In this document: one piece after another, positions 42,918 through 51,829 of the stretch | Layout of the letters: each line of letters starts with the position of its first letter | How positions within the stretch are numbered: position 1 is the first letter of the stretch | Assembly: GCF_003258355.1 (NCBI RefSeq) | Contig: NZ_QKPO01000001.1 | Coordinates: forward strand, 62,001-126,000 | Direction: 5' to 3' | From: Confluentibacter sediminis | GTDB lineage: Bacteria; Bacteroidota; Bacteroidia; Flavobacteriales; Flavobacteriaceae | DNA length: 64,000 bases | Notes under the pieces: model-generated | The model's database searches: none | Seen by the model: the letters and a program-made list of their open reading frames with translations, nothing else | Told to the model about the DNA's origin: nothing | Position numbers and translations under genes: made by a program

Positions 42918-43858
42918 TGGCTAATAGAATCACGGAATTGTTCAATATCAAATACCCTATAGTTCAAGCAGGTATGGTGTGGAATAGTGGTTGGCGACTC
43001 GCTTCTGCATCAAGTAATTCAGGTGTTTTAGGACTTATTGGTGCTGGCTCTATGCATCCTGAAGTCTTGCGAGAACATATTCAAAAATGTAAAAAAGCGA
43101 CCAATAATCCTTTTGGAGTTAATGTGCCAATGTTGTATCCTAGCATTCAGGAAATTATGGATATTATTGTTGAAGAAGGGGTAAAGGTTGTGTTTACATC
43201 TGCAGGAAATCCTAAAACGTGGACATCTTGGTTGCAAGAAAAAGGGATTACGGTTGTTCATGTTGTTAGTAGTGTAAAGTTTGCTCTTAAAGCACAAGAG
43301 GCTGGAGTAGATGCGGTGGTGGCTGAAGGCTTTGAGGCTGGCGGACATAATGGAAGGGATGAAACTACTACATTAACATTGATTCCTATGGTTAAAGAAT
43401 ACATCCAAATTCCATTAATTGCTGCTGGTGGCATTGCTACTGGTCAGGCTATGTTGGCGGCTATGGTTTTAGGTGCAGAAGGTGTACAAGTTGGAAGTAG
43501 ATTTGTAGCTAGTGAAGAAAGTTCCGCTCATGTAAACTTTAAAAAATTAGTGGTAGATGCTAAAGAAGGAGATACATGTTTGACTTTAAAAGAATTGGCG
43601 CCTGTAAGATTAATGAAAAATAAGTTTTATAATGAACTAGAGGAACTTTATAAAACAACACCAACTCAAGAAAAACTTAAGGTACTATTGGGTAAGGGAC
43701 GAGCAAAAAAAGGCATGTTTGAAGGTGATTTAGAAGAAGGTGAACTAGAGATTGGTCAGGTTTCTGGATTAATACATGATATAAAGCCTGTTGCTAAAAT
43801 TGTAGCGGATTTATTATTTGAATTTGATCAGGCTAAGAATAAGATCATGGAATTATAA
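42917..43858 (+). CDS. Nitronate monooxygenase / FabK-like flavin enzyme
   Basis: This 313-residue FMN TIM barrel of the 2-nitropropane dioxygenase/FabK family has YPIVQAGMVWNSG, FGVNVPMLYP, the EGFEAGGHNGRDE loop containing the catalytic His, and AAGGIATGQAMLAAMVLGAEGVQVG. Members oxidise nitronates, or reduce enoyl-ACP (FabK); sequence alone does not settle which. It is coupled to the upstream protease gene by a TAATG overlap but shares no evident pathway with it. A strong terminator follows directly. Confidence 0.88.
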   Translation: MANRITELFNIKYPIVQAGMVWNSGWRLASASSNSGVLGLIGAGSMHPEVLREHIQKCKKATNNPFGVNVPMLYPSIQEIMDIIVEEGVKVVFTSAGNPKTWTSWLQEKGITVVHVVSSVKFALKAQEAGVDAVVAEGFEAGGHNGRDETTTLTLIPMVKEYIQIPLIAAGGIATGQAMLAAMVLGAEGVQVGSRFVASEESSAHVNFKKLVVDAKEGDTCLTLKELAPVRLMKNKFYNELEELYKTTPTQEKLKVLLGKGRAKKGMFEGDLEEGELEIGQVSGLIHDIKPVAKIVADLLFEFDQAKNKIMEL

Positions 43859-43863
43859 AAATA

Positions 43864-43888
43864 AAAAGGGGAATTTAATTCCCCTTTT
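43864..43888 (+). terminator. Rho-independent terminator
   Basis: AAAAGGGGAATT and AATTCCCCTTTT form a 12-bp perfect stem with a one-base centre, starting 5 bp after the stop codon. It closes the mnmA-protease-flavoenzyme unit. Confidence 0.85.
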
Positions 43889-44101
43889 AAAAAAAACTTC
43901 TAAAATATAATTTTGATCCCTTGAAATGAATATAAATGTTTCTATAAATGCTAAGAAACCTTTTTAAAGGGTTTATTAGAGTGCTGCGAATTTATAAAAA
44001 AGAACTTACATAGTGTGTAAAAATATTAAGATTATAAATATTTGTTAGTTTTTAGATTTAATCTAAAACATTTTTTAATTAAAAAAACAAAGTTTAAAAC
44101 T

Positions 44102-44109
44102 TACTTTTG
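44102..44109 (+). promoter_or_regulatory. Putative promoter -7 box of the MATE gene
   Basis: TACTTTTG matches TAnnTTTG and ends only 4 bp before ATG 44114, predicting a leaderless or nearly leaderless mRNA. The -33 region is AT-rich and not clear. Confidence 0.45.
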
Positions 44110-44113
44110 CCGC

Positions 44114-45490
44114 ATGCAATTAACAAATTACACTAAAGAATTTAAATATAATTGGAAACTGGCAGCACCCGTTATGTTAGGTATGTTAGGGCATACATTT
44201 GTTAGTTTTATAGACAATATTATGGTAGGCCAGTTGGGCACTGCAGAGCTTGCGGCCGTGTCTTTAGGCAACAGTTTTATGTTCATAGCGATGTCTTTGG
44301 GAATCGGTTTTTCAACAGCTATCACGCCATTAATTGCAGAGGCAGATTCGGAAGACGATTTTATTAAGGGAAAATCATCATTTAAGCACGGATTGTTTTT
44401 ATGTACAGTTTTGGGTGTTTTGCTTTTTTTAATAGTGTTTTTTGCTAAACCAATTATGTATTTAATGCAACAACCAGAAGAGGTGGTTAAGTTGGCAATT
44501 CCTTATTTAGATTTGGTAGCATTCTCATTAATTCCATTAATTATTTTTCAAGGATTTAAACAATTCAGTGATGGGTTGTCGATGACCAGTTACCCTATGT
44601 ATGCGACCATTTTAGCAAATGCTTTAAATGTTATTTTCAACTATTTGCTCATCTTTGGAAAATTTGGTTTCCCTGAATTAGGTATTGTAGGAGCGGCTTA
44701 TGGCACTTTGATTTCAAGAATTGTGATGGTTTGGTTTTTATGGTGGATTTTAAAAAACAAAGAAAAATCTAAAGCCTTTGTAACCCATCTCAAGTTTTTT
44801 GTTTTACAAAAAGCAATGCTTAAAAAAATTGTAAATCTTGGTGCCCCTAGTGCTATGCAAATGTTTTTTGAAGTCGCCATTTTTACATCTGCAGTTTGGC
44901 TAAGTGGCTTATTAGGTAAAAATCCACAAGCAGCAAATCAAATTGCTTTAAATTTATCATCTATGACCTTTATGATTGCCATGGGTTTAAGTGTGGCTTC
45001 CATGATTCGTGTTGGTAATCAAAAAGGATTACAGAATTATGTTGATTTAAGACGCATTGCCTTTTCAATTTTTCTACTTGGAATTATTTTCGCTTTTGGC
45101 TTTGCCTTATTATTTTTTAGTTTACATGAGTATTTGCCTAGGTTGTACGTAGATTATAATGATGCCGAAAATTTAATCGATAATACCGAAGTCGTCAGCA
45201 TTGCCTCAAAATTATTAATTGCAGCTGCTATTTTTCAGATAAGCGATAGCGCACAAGTTATTTTTTTAGGAGCTTTAAGGGGGCTTCAGGATGTTAAGAT
45301 GCCAACCGTTATTACATTTATTTCATACTGGCTTATAGGTTTTCCGATAAGTTGGTTTTTAGGAAAAGAAGATGCTTACGGAAGCTTTGGGATTTGGTTG
45401 GGTTTATTGGCAGGATTATCCACTGCCGCTATTTTATTGTATATTCGATTTAATTATTTGACAAAAAACTTAATTTTGTCTAACAAATAA
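44114..45490 (+). CDS. MATE family efflux transporter (NorM-type)
   Basis: A 12-helix inner-membrane antiporter. MATE signatures are WKLAAPVMLGMLGHTFVSF, DNIMVGQLGTAELAAVSLGN and, in the second half, LGAPSAMQMFFEVAIFTSAVW. Family members export cationic drugs with Na+ or H+ influx. The open frame reaches back to 44042 (TTG), but ATG 44114 gives the normal beginning and 458 residues. Two small genes follow closely and may be co-transcribed. Confidence 0.94.
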   Translation: MQLTNYTKEFKYNWKLAAPVMLGMLGHTFVSFIDNIMVGQLGTAELAAVSLGNSFMFIAMSLGIGFSTAITPLIAEADSEDDFIKGKSSFKHGLFLCTVLGVLLFLIVFFAKPIMYLMQQPEEVVKLAIPYLDLVAFSLIPLIIFQGFKQFSDGLSMTSYPMYATILANALNVIFNYLLIFGKFGFPELGIVGAAYGTLISRIVMVWFLWWILKNKEKSKAFVTHLKFFVLQKAMLKKIVNLGAPSAMQMFFEVAIFTSAVWLSGLLGKNPQAANQIALNLSSMTFMIAMGLSVASMIRVGNQKGLQNYVDLRRIAFSIFLLGIIFAFGFALLFFSLHEYLPRLYVDYNDAENLIDNTEVVSIASKLLIAAAIFQISDSAQVIFLGALRGLQDVKMPTVITFISYWLIGFPISWFLGKEDAYGSFGIWLGLLAGLSTAAILLYIRFNYLTKNLILSNK

Positions 45491-45498
45491 TATTAAAA

Positions 45499-45726
45499 AT
45501 GGGACTTCCAAAATTTATTCTTGGTGATAATTCCGATTATCCAAATGCTATTTATGTGATTCATACTGAATTTCCTAGATTTATTATTAATCTTGAAGAC
45601 GATGAGGTGGAATGGTTTGAAGATTTTGATGAAGACGATGAAGGGGAACTTGAAACGGAAACGGCCAATGCCATAAAACTTGCAACCGAATTCTACGACA
45701 ATGAAATTTCAAAATACGAGGAATAA
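45499..45726 (+). CDS. Small acidic conserved protein
   Basis: This 75-residue cytosolic protein begins MGLPKFILGDNSDYPNAIYV and has a strongly acidic centre (FDEDDEGELETETA). I recognise it as a short conserved protein of Flavobacteriaceae without assigned function. It starts 8 bp after the MATE stop and ends 33 bp before the PAP2 gene, suggesting one transcript. Confidence 0.75.
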   Translation: MGLPKFILGDNSDYPNAIYVIHTEFPRFIINLEDDEVEWFEDFDEDDEGELETETANAIKLATEFYDNEISKYEE

Positions 45727-45759
45727 TTAATCTCGATATTAACTCTTCAAACACTATAA

Positions 45760-46329
45760 ATGATTGATAAACTTATAGAATACGATAAGGAACTTTTTTT
45801 ATTTTTAAACAATCTAGGTTCTTTAAGATGGGACCATTTTTGGTTGATTATCACAGATGAATTAACCTTTATTCCTTTATACTCTATATTATTATTTTTA
45901 TTATATAGAAAATTTGGATTAAAATCCTTACTTGTTTTTATGGTGGTTGTGGCTGTTATGATAACATTTACAGACCAAATAACCAATGTTTTTAAACGAG
46001 CATTTGAAAGACCTAGACCTTGTAGAACTGAAGGGGTTATGGAACATATGCGTTTTGTTGCAAAGCGTTGTGGGTTGTATGGTTTTTTCTCGGGTCATTC
46101 ATCAAACTCAATGGCAGCTGCGGTGTTTGCTGGTTTATTATTAAAGCCCTATTATAAAAAACTCATCTTTATTTTATTGTTTTGGAGTATAGTCGTAGCT
46201 TATAGTAGAATTTATGTTGGAGTCCATTATCCATTAGACATTGTTTGCGGGTTGGCTTTTGGAGCCATGGCTGGATTTCTGTTTTACAAATTAAGTCTGT
46301 ACTTGATAAAGAGATTTGTTAAAGAATGA
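45760..46329 (+). CDS. PAP2 family phosphatase
   Basis: The 189-residue membrane protein has the three acid-phosphatase motifs KRAFERPRPC, FFSGHSSNSMAAAV and SRIYVGVHYPLDIVCG, with about five hydrophobic helices. PAP2 enzymes remove phosphate from lipids such as undecaprenyl pyrophosphate or phosphatidic acid at the membrane; the substrate here is not decided. It converges on the sulfatase gene, with 6 bp between stops and a 10-bp stem across both gene ends. Confidence 0.92.
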   Translation: MIDKLIEYDKELFLFLNNLGSLRWDHFWLIITDELTFIPLYSILLFLLYRKFGLKSLLVFMVVVAVMITFTDQITNVFKRAFERPRPCRTEGVMEHMRFVAKRCGLYGFFSGHSSNSMAAAVFAGLLLKPYYKKLIFILLFWSIVVAYSRIYVGVHYPLDIVCGLAFGAMAGFLFYKLSLYLIKRFVKE

Positions 46330-46347
46330 TTTCAATTATTCTTTAAC
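46318..46347. terminator. Hairpin spanning the convergent gene ends
   Basis: GTTAAAGAAT (46318-46327) and ATTCTTTAAC (46338-46347) pair perfectly around a 10-base loop that contains both stop codons or their edges. It is AT-rich and acts as a terminator only by inference. Confidence 0.4.
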
Positions 46348-48312
46348 TTTAAGACCATTGTTTCTATACAAATAATCTGCCACTTGGTAAAAGGAAATGG
46401 TTTCTTCTAGCAAAGCAGTATTATTTGACATGTCTTTTAAACTATTATCTTTCTTATTCCAAATATAAAAATCTGATTGTTTTTGGTCGCTAAGAATGGT
46501 TAGTTTGTCTCCTTTTAAAAGCCCTAATTTTCTATAATTTCCAATGAATGCTCTTTCGTCTTTGGCTTCCATTTTTAAAATATTTTTGCCAAATAAATTG
46601 CTTTCATAGTCCCAATTTAGTATGCCAAAAAGCGTTGGAAACATATCTATTTGTGAGCATTGTTTGCTTATTTTTTGAGGTTTTGTGTTAGGAGCATTTA
46701 CAATGAACCCTGCTATATGGTAATTATCTACATCTAAAGCCCATCTACCAGCACTACTGGCACAATGATCGGACATAATTACAAATACTGTATTTTCATA
46801 CCAAGGTTTGGTTTTTGCTTGTTTTAAAAACTCTCTGATTGCATAGTCGGTATATTTTACGCCACCATCTCGACCTGTTCCCGATGGAATATCAATTTTT
46901 CCATCAGGGTAAGTATATGGACGATGATTTGATGTGGTCATGATAAAGTCAAAAAATGGTTGGCCAGTAGCATAAGTTTTATCGGCTTCGCTTAATGCTT
47001 TGCTATAAATGTCTTCATCACAAACTCCCCATGCATTTTCAAAAGTCACTTCATGATCATCTATATTAGTTCTTTTTGTCTCAATATCAGAATCTAATAA
47101 AAATCCTCTTCCTCTATCAATAATATTAAAACCATTTCCCCCAAAATAATTATTCATATTGTCAAAATATCCATCACCACCATAAAAGAAGTTACGCTCA
47201 TAGCCTTGTTGATTGAAAATTTCTCCAATGGTAAATAAACCTGTGTCATTTTTTCGTTTTACTATACTGCGTCCTGGCGTGGGTGGTATAGACAAGGTTA
47301 TAGCCTCCATACCGCGAACCGTTCTGGTACCAGTAGCAAAAATATTGGTAAAAAAGATGCTATTATTTGCTAAGGAATCTAGAGTGGGAGTTATGTTTGA
47401 TTGGTTGCCTAAACTATTTAAGAATTTACCACTTAGACTTTCAATACAAATAAAAATAACATTAGGTTTTACTGGTAAATTTATGCTATCAGAATTAGAT
47501 ATATTTCTAAGTATGTCTCTATTATTGGGGTTAACAAAGTGGTTTCCTTCTAATAAGTACGTGTTTTTTACGTTTTTGAAAGCTTGATTATCATCAATGG
47601 TTTTATAAAATTCCGTATAGGATAGTTCATTATTTCTAAAGGCTGCAAAAAAAGAATAAATACCAGTTTTAGCTATTTCATTATTATATCTATTTTCAAA
47701 TTGTTCTGCATATTCGTTATTTATAAATAATCCAAAAACTAAAGCTATGGCTATCAAAATTAGAGTTGGTTTTAATTTTGATAAAAAGGTAGTGTTACTT
47801 TTAAATGTTTCTTCAAAAGCATTTCTTTTTTTTGTAATATATAATAGTAGAATAATTATTAAAATGATCCCACTAACTAAGATTGGTAGAGGATAAGATT
47901 CATTAATGTTTTTTACAACTTCGTATGTGTAGATTAAATAGTCAACCGCTATGAAATTAAAACGGCGTTGAAATTCTTCCCAAAAAGTGATTTCAGCAAA
48001 AAATGAAAATAAAAAAATAGTAAGTCCTAGGGAGTAAGCGAAATAGGTGATTATTTTATCGAATAACGTTCCGTGAAGCTTCTTGGGGATTATTAATAAA
48101 TAAATAGCATAGGGTACGGAAAAAAAAGAAACTGTTCCCACATCAAATAGAAAACCAATAATAAATGTGTATACTATTTTAAAAAAGGATGTATCTACTT
48201 CATGGAAATTCCAGATTAAAAATATAATTCTTATTAAAAACGAGAGTAATAAGTAAAATAAAATATACGTTTTTAGTAAAGAAAAACGCTTAGGAAAAAG
48301 ATTAGTTGTCAT
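46336..48312 (-). CDS. LTA synthase-like sulfatase-family membrane protein
   Basis: This 658-residue protein has five N-terminal membrane helices (to about 195) followed by an extracytoplasmic alkaline-phosphatase-fold domain. Metal and nucleophile positions are visible: VIFICIESLSG (E291), the Thr nucleophile in GTRTVRGMEA (T331 or T329) and VIMSDHCAS. Relatives are lipoteichoic acid synthases or phosphoglycerol/phosphoethanolamine transferases. Gram-negative members modify envelope glycans or lipids, which is the inferred role here. Convergent with a PAP2 phosphatase, which could recycle lipid products, but no operon links them. Confidence 0.9.
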   Translation of the reverse strand: MTTNLFPKRFSLLKTYILFYLLLSFLIRIIFLIWNFHEVDTSFFKIVYTFIIGFLFDVGTVSFFSVPYAIYLLIIPKKLHGTLFDKIITYFAYSLGLTIFLFSFFAEITFWEEFQRRFNFIAVDYLIYTYEVVKNINESYPLPILVSGIILIIILLLYITKKRNAFEETFKSNTTFLSKLKPTLILIAIALVFGLFINNEYAEQFENRYNNEIAKTGIYSFFAAFRNNELSYTEFYKTIDDNQAFKNVKNTYLLEGNHFVNPNNRDILRNISNSDSINLPVKPNVIFICIESLSGKFLNSLGNQSNITPTLDSLANNSIFFTNIFATGTRTVRGMEAITLSIPPTPGRSIVKRKNDTGLFTIGEIFNQQGYERNFFYGGDGYFDNMNNYFGGNGFNIIDRGRGFLLDSDIETKRTNIDDHEVTFENAWGVCDEDIYSKALSEADKTYATGQPFFDFIMTTSNHRPYTYPDGKIDIPSGTGRDGGVKYTDYAIREFLKQAKTKPWYENTVFVIMSDHCASSAGRWALDVDNYHIAGFIVNAPNTKPQKISKQCSQIDMFPTLFGILNWDYESNLFGKNILKMEAKDERAFIGNYRKLGLLKGDKLTILSDQKQSDFYIWNKKDNSLKDMSNNTALLEETISFYQVADYLYRNNGLKVKE

Positions 48313-48474
48313 AATATTTAGCGAAGCATGATGTTAACAAATATAAGCGAGAATTTTATGGTATAACTATATTTTAATCTATTGTTATTGAGCAATGTTA
48401 TAATTTTTTTCAATAATAATATTGACTAAATTTCTGCAAGCCATAACTTTTTAATACTTTAAATATCGAAGGAT

Positions 48475-49050
48475 TTACTCCTTGGTCTCAGGTATTTCTT
48501 CTAATGGAACAGCCACTTTTACATTGTCCCAAGCCATGGTTAAAGATAGATCATCTGTGGTATTATCAAAAGCAATAGTAAATTGCTCTACCGTTTTGTT
48601 GAGTTTGTGAACAGGTACTTCAAGATCTAAAACATCATAATTTGGATCCCACATAGGTTTCATTTCTTTATCAACACCCCAAGAATATTGCTTAGAATTA
48701 AAAATGACAGTCCAAACAGTGTCTTTAGGTACCGTCCATAAAGTATATTTACCTGCTGGTAATGGATAACCATCAACTTCAAGAGGTTTATTAGTTTCAA
48801 AAGTCGTAGCTTCATTAGCTCCCGTACGCCAAACTTCATTTAAAGGAACTAAGCCTCCAAAAATATCTCTCCCTTTTTTATAAGGTCTATTATAGAAAAC
48901 TTCAAGCTTTAAGTCATTAAGTTTAAAGGCGATGGTATCTTTTGGACTCAAGCGAGGGGCGAAAATGTTTTCTACAAAAACACAGTATAAAAGTAAGCAT
49001 AAGGTTATAAGTGATAAAAAAATCAAAAGTCTTTTCAAAAAGGTGTTCAT
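48475..49050 (-). CDS. DUF2911 domain protein
   Basis: An anchored or exported protein (191 residues from ATG 49050; TTG 49056 is an alternative) with an N-terminal hydrophobic helix and the DUF2911 pattern LEVFYNRPYKKGRDIFGG, VWRTGANEATTFET and LPAGKYTLWTVPKDTVWTVI. The family is widespread in Bacteroidota and probably a periplasmic beta-sandwich; its function is unknown. It stands alone, divergent from the ECF sigma operon. Confidence 0.9.
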   Translation of the reverse strand: MNTFLKRLLIFLSLITLCLLLYCVFVENIFAPRLSPKDTIAFKLNDLKLEVFYNRPYKKGRDIFGGLVPLNEVWRTGANEATTFETNKPLEVDGYPLPAGKYTLWTVPKDTVWTVIFNSKQYSWGVDKEMKPMWDPNYDVLDLEVPVHKLNKTVEQFTIAFDNTTDDLSLTMAWDNVKVAVPLEEIPETKE

Positions 49051-49228
49051 AAACAATGTTTTATTTTAATGAGATAAAGATACTTTAAAAAGTAATGAAT
49101 TATAAAATGCAAACGTAGATTTCTTTAGCTTTGATATATCAGCATGAAAAAAAATACGTTTTTTGCAACACTCCTCTTTTTTTATCGTCTTTTGAATGAA
49201 CTAACTGATAACCAAAAGTAAAACCAGC

Positions 49229-49780
49229 ATGTTTAAAGTTGACATTATAGAACAATGTAAACAAAACAATCGGAAAGCACAATTGCAGGTATACAACCAG
49301 TACTGCAACGGGATGTATATTGTTGCCAAACGATTTTTAAATGATGCTGCGGATGCTGAAGATGTAGTGCAAGAATCGTTTATTAAGGCTTTTTCTAAAC
49401 TAGATCAATACAAAGCGGAAGTTACTTTTGGTGCTTGGTTAAAACGTATTGTTATTAATAAAAGTATCGATTTTTTAAAATCTAAAAAGCAACAATTGGT
49501 TGAAATAGATGAGGTGCACCTGAAAATTGTTGATACGGCTAACGATGACAAATGGTTGGTAAACGACGACATTACTTTAAACGATGTAAAAGAAGCGATT
49601 AAAAAATTACCTGAAACGTATCAATACGTAGTCATGCTTTATTTAATTGAAGGCTATGACCATCAAGAAATTTCAGAAATTTTAAAGATTACAGAAGTCG
49701 CCTCGCGAACACAATTATCTAGAGGTAAAGCAAAATTACAAGAACTGTTAATACCTAAAAAAAATGGCACGAGATATTAG
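49229..49780 (+). CDS. ECF-type RNA polymerase sigma factor
   Basis: The 183-residue sigma factor has region 2 (YNQYCNGMYIVAKRFL; DAEDVVQESFIKAF; FGAWLKRIVINKSIDFLKSK) and region 4 (LPETYQYVVMLYLIEGYDHQEI; SRGKAKLQELL). It directs RNA polymerase to a stress or envelope regulon. It overlaps the next gene by 17 bp, and a third gene follows 11 bp after that, making an evident three-gene operon that it may regulate itself. Confidence 0.94.
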   Translation: MFKVDIIEQCKQNNRKAQLQVYNQYCNGMYIVAKRFLNDAADAEDVVQESFIKAFSKLDQYKAEVTFGAWLKRIVINKSIDFLKSKKQQLVEIDEVHLKIVDTANDDKWLVNDDITLNDVKEAIKKLPETYQYVVMLYLIEGYDHQEISEILKITEVASRTQLSRGKAKLQELLIPKKNGTRY

Positions 49781-50333
49781 AGACTTATTTAAAGATGAAC
49801 AAATCAAGCATGAAAGCATGTCTGAGACCCATCAAGATACATTTCTTGAAAAATTAGACAAGGCCCTACCTGTTTCGGCCAAGCATAAATTTAATTGGCT
49901 TCAAATAGCAGCAACGGTTGTGTTACTTTTAGGTTTGTCTTTTGGGGCTTATACTTTTTTTAAAGTAAACCCATCGATAACTACTACTACAGCAACTACC
50001 AAACCTGTTGAATTAAAAACACTGGGTGATGTATCCCCAGGACTTAAAAAAGTAGAGGATTATTATTTGGCGAGTATCAATTTAGAGTTATCTAAAATGA
50101 CATATACTCCAGAAACCAAAGATTTGTTTGATGGCTATTTAGAACAGTTGGATGGACTTAATAAAGAGTACCAACGCTTGTCTGTAGAATTAACTGAATC
50201 TGGGCCTAATGAATTAACAGTTAATGCTTTAATTGACAATTTAAAGCTTCGTTTAAATCTTTTGTATCGTTTAAAATTGCAATTACAAGACTTAAAATCA
50301 GATGCCGTTGATAATGCATCAAAATCAATCTAA
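49764..50333 (+). CDS. Single-pass membrane protein, probable anti-sigma partner
   Basis: This 189-residue protein has an N-terminal cytoplasmic part (MARDIRDLFKDEQIKHESMS), one membrane helix at about 47-66 (WLQIAATVVLLLGLSFGAYT) and a periplasmic helical part. The position directly after and overlapping an ECF sigma gene, and the topology, suggest an anti-sigma factor. No zinc-binding HxxxCxxC motif is seen, so the mode of sigma binding is not evident. The anti-sigma function is inferred from context. Confidence 0.7.
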   Translation: MARDIRDLFKDEQIKHESMSETHQDTFLEKLDKALPVSAKHKFNWLQIAATVVLLLGLSFGAYTFFKVNPSITTTTATTKPVELKTLGDVSPGLKKVEDYYLASINLELSKMTYTPETKDLFDGYLEQLDGLNKEYQRLSVELTESGPNELTVNALIDNLKLRLNLLYRLKLQLQDLKSDAVDNASKSI

Positions 50334-50344
50334 AAAATCAAAAA

Positions 50345-51799
50345 ATGAATAGTAAAATAAAAAAACAATTATTATGTATGCTCTGCCTTTTTATAGTTGG
50401 CAGCATTATGGCTCAACAAAAATTAACAAAATTATCCCAATCTATTAAAGTTGATAAGGATGTTATTTTAAACTTAAACACCAGCTATTGCAATATTGAA
50501 TTCGATACTTGGAATAAAAATACTGTTGAGATTGAAGCCTATATTGAGGGTGAAAAACTTTCAAAGGAAGAACTAGAAAAAGCTTTAAAATCATGGGGTG
50601 TTAAGGTAGATGCCACATCAAAAGAGATTTCAATAACTACAAAAGGTAATGGAACTTCGGCTGCCTGGAGCTATAATTCTGGCGATTTTACTGGAGATGT
50701 TAACGCTATCCTTGATGAGTTAAAATATAATTTGGCTTATTCATCAGAATTACCTGAATTATCAGAATTGCCAGAGATGTCGGAATTACCAGAGATGCCG
50801 GAATTACCAGAATTACCAGAAGGCATTTATAACATGCAATTTGATTATGATGCATATAAAAAGGATGGAGATAAGTATATGGAAAAATGGTCTAAAAATT
50901 TTGAGTCCAAGTTTGGTGACGATTATGGTAAACAAATGGAAGTTTGGGGCGAAAAATTTGGTCAAGCATGGGGTGAAAAATATGGTAAACAAATGGAGGC
51001 CTGGGGTAAACAAATGGAAGCCTGGGGTGAACATAAGACAAAGCAACTGGAAGCTAATGCAGCTAGAATAGAGCATGAAAAAGAAAAGAGAGAAAGTGCT
51101 ATGTCATTAAGGGCAGCGCAAGAAAATGAGCGTTCAAAAATAGCTGATGAACGTGAAAAATTAGCTAATGAAAGATGGGGTTTTGTTGAGAAAATAATGA
51201 CCAAAGGCAGTAATTCAAACGTTAAAAAAACTATTAAGATAAAAATACCAAAAGATGCTAAAATTAAGGTTGATGTTAAGCATGGCGAACTTAAATTTGC
51301 ATCAAATGTTGATAATCTTAAAGCTAATTTATCTTATACCAACTTTATCGCAAATAGCATTAATGGAAGTAAAACTTCCATTAATGCTTCTTATTCACCA
51401 GTAAATGTAGCGTATTGGAATTTAGGTGAGCTTAATTTGGATTTTGTAAAAAATGCTGAATTGAAGAATGTCAAACGTTTGGTGTTAACATCAAATTCAT
51501 CAAATATTAAAATTGAAAATTTATTAGAAAATGCCATTATTGATGGTAGTATAGGTAATTTAAAAATTTTAAATATACATGAGTCATTCACTAATTTAAA
51601 TGTAACGCTTCAAAATAGTGATGCCCTTATTACGCTTCCTAAAGTAGATTATAATTTTCAGTATAAAGGCACGCGTTCAAAATTGAAGCATCCTAAAAAA
51701 ACATCTAGCGATGGTGTGTCAACCTTTTCAACCAACAACTCAAATACCAATAAGACAATCGTAGTAAATGCTAAGTACAGCAATGTAATTATGCAATAG
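50345..51799 (+). CDS. Exported DUF4097-like beta-helix protein with repeat insert
   Basis: This 484-residue protein has a signal peptide (ending SIMAQ). Its N-terminal (about 35-110) and C-terminal (about 285-484) parts resemble DUF4097-type beta-solenoids (KVDVKHGELKFASNVDNLKA; SYTNFIANSI). Between them lies a low-complexity insert: ELPE/MPELPE repeats at residues 135-159, then WGEK/KQMEAWG repeats at 194-230, then a charged coiled coil to about 275. Third gene of the ECF operon, it is plausibly the envelope sensor or effector. Function unknown. Confidence 0.75.
   Translation: MNSKIKKQLLCMLCLFIVGSIMAQQKLTKLSQSIKVDKDVILNLNTSYCNIEFDTWNKNTVEIEAYIEGEKLSKEELEKALKSWGVKVDATSKEISITTKGNGTSAAWSYNSGDFTGDVNAILDELKYNLAYSSELPELSELPEMSELPEMPELPELPEGIYNMQFDYDAYKKDGDKYMEKWSKNFESKFGDDYGKQMEVWGEKFGQAWGEKYGKQMEAWGKQMEAWGEHKTKQLEANAARIEHEKEKRESAMSLRAAQENERSKIADEREKLANERWGFVEKIMTKGSNSNVKKTIKIKIPKDAKIKVDVKHGELKFASNVDNLKANLSYTNFIANSINGSKTSINASYSPVNVAYWNLGELNLDFVKNAELKNVKRLVLTSNSSNIKIENLLENAIIDGSIGNLKILNIHESFTNLNVTLQNSDALITLPKVDYNFQYKGTRSKLKHPKKTSSDGVSTFSTNNSNTNKTIVVNAKYSNVIMQ
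50747..51034 (+). repeat. Coding tandem repeats (ELPE-type and WGEK-type)
   Basis: Two neighbouring tandem repeats lie inside the DUF4097-like gene. Units of GAATTACCAGAG-like sequence at 50747-50821 encode ELPE/LSELPEM. Units near 50924-51034 encode YGKQMEAWG/EKFGQAWG. Copy number could vary between strains. Confidence 0.75.
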
Positions 51800-51829
51800 T
51801 TTTCTATTTTTGAGGAAAGCCTTTTTTAT

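Noticed and set aside
50813-51204. Several overlapping reading frames inside the DUF4097-like gene
   Set aside because: They arise from the repetitive low-complexity DNA in the insert. None has a plausible start context or a recognisable domain.
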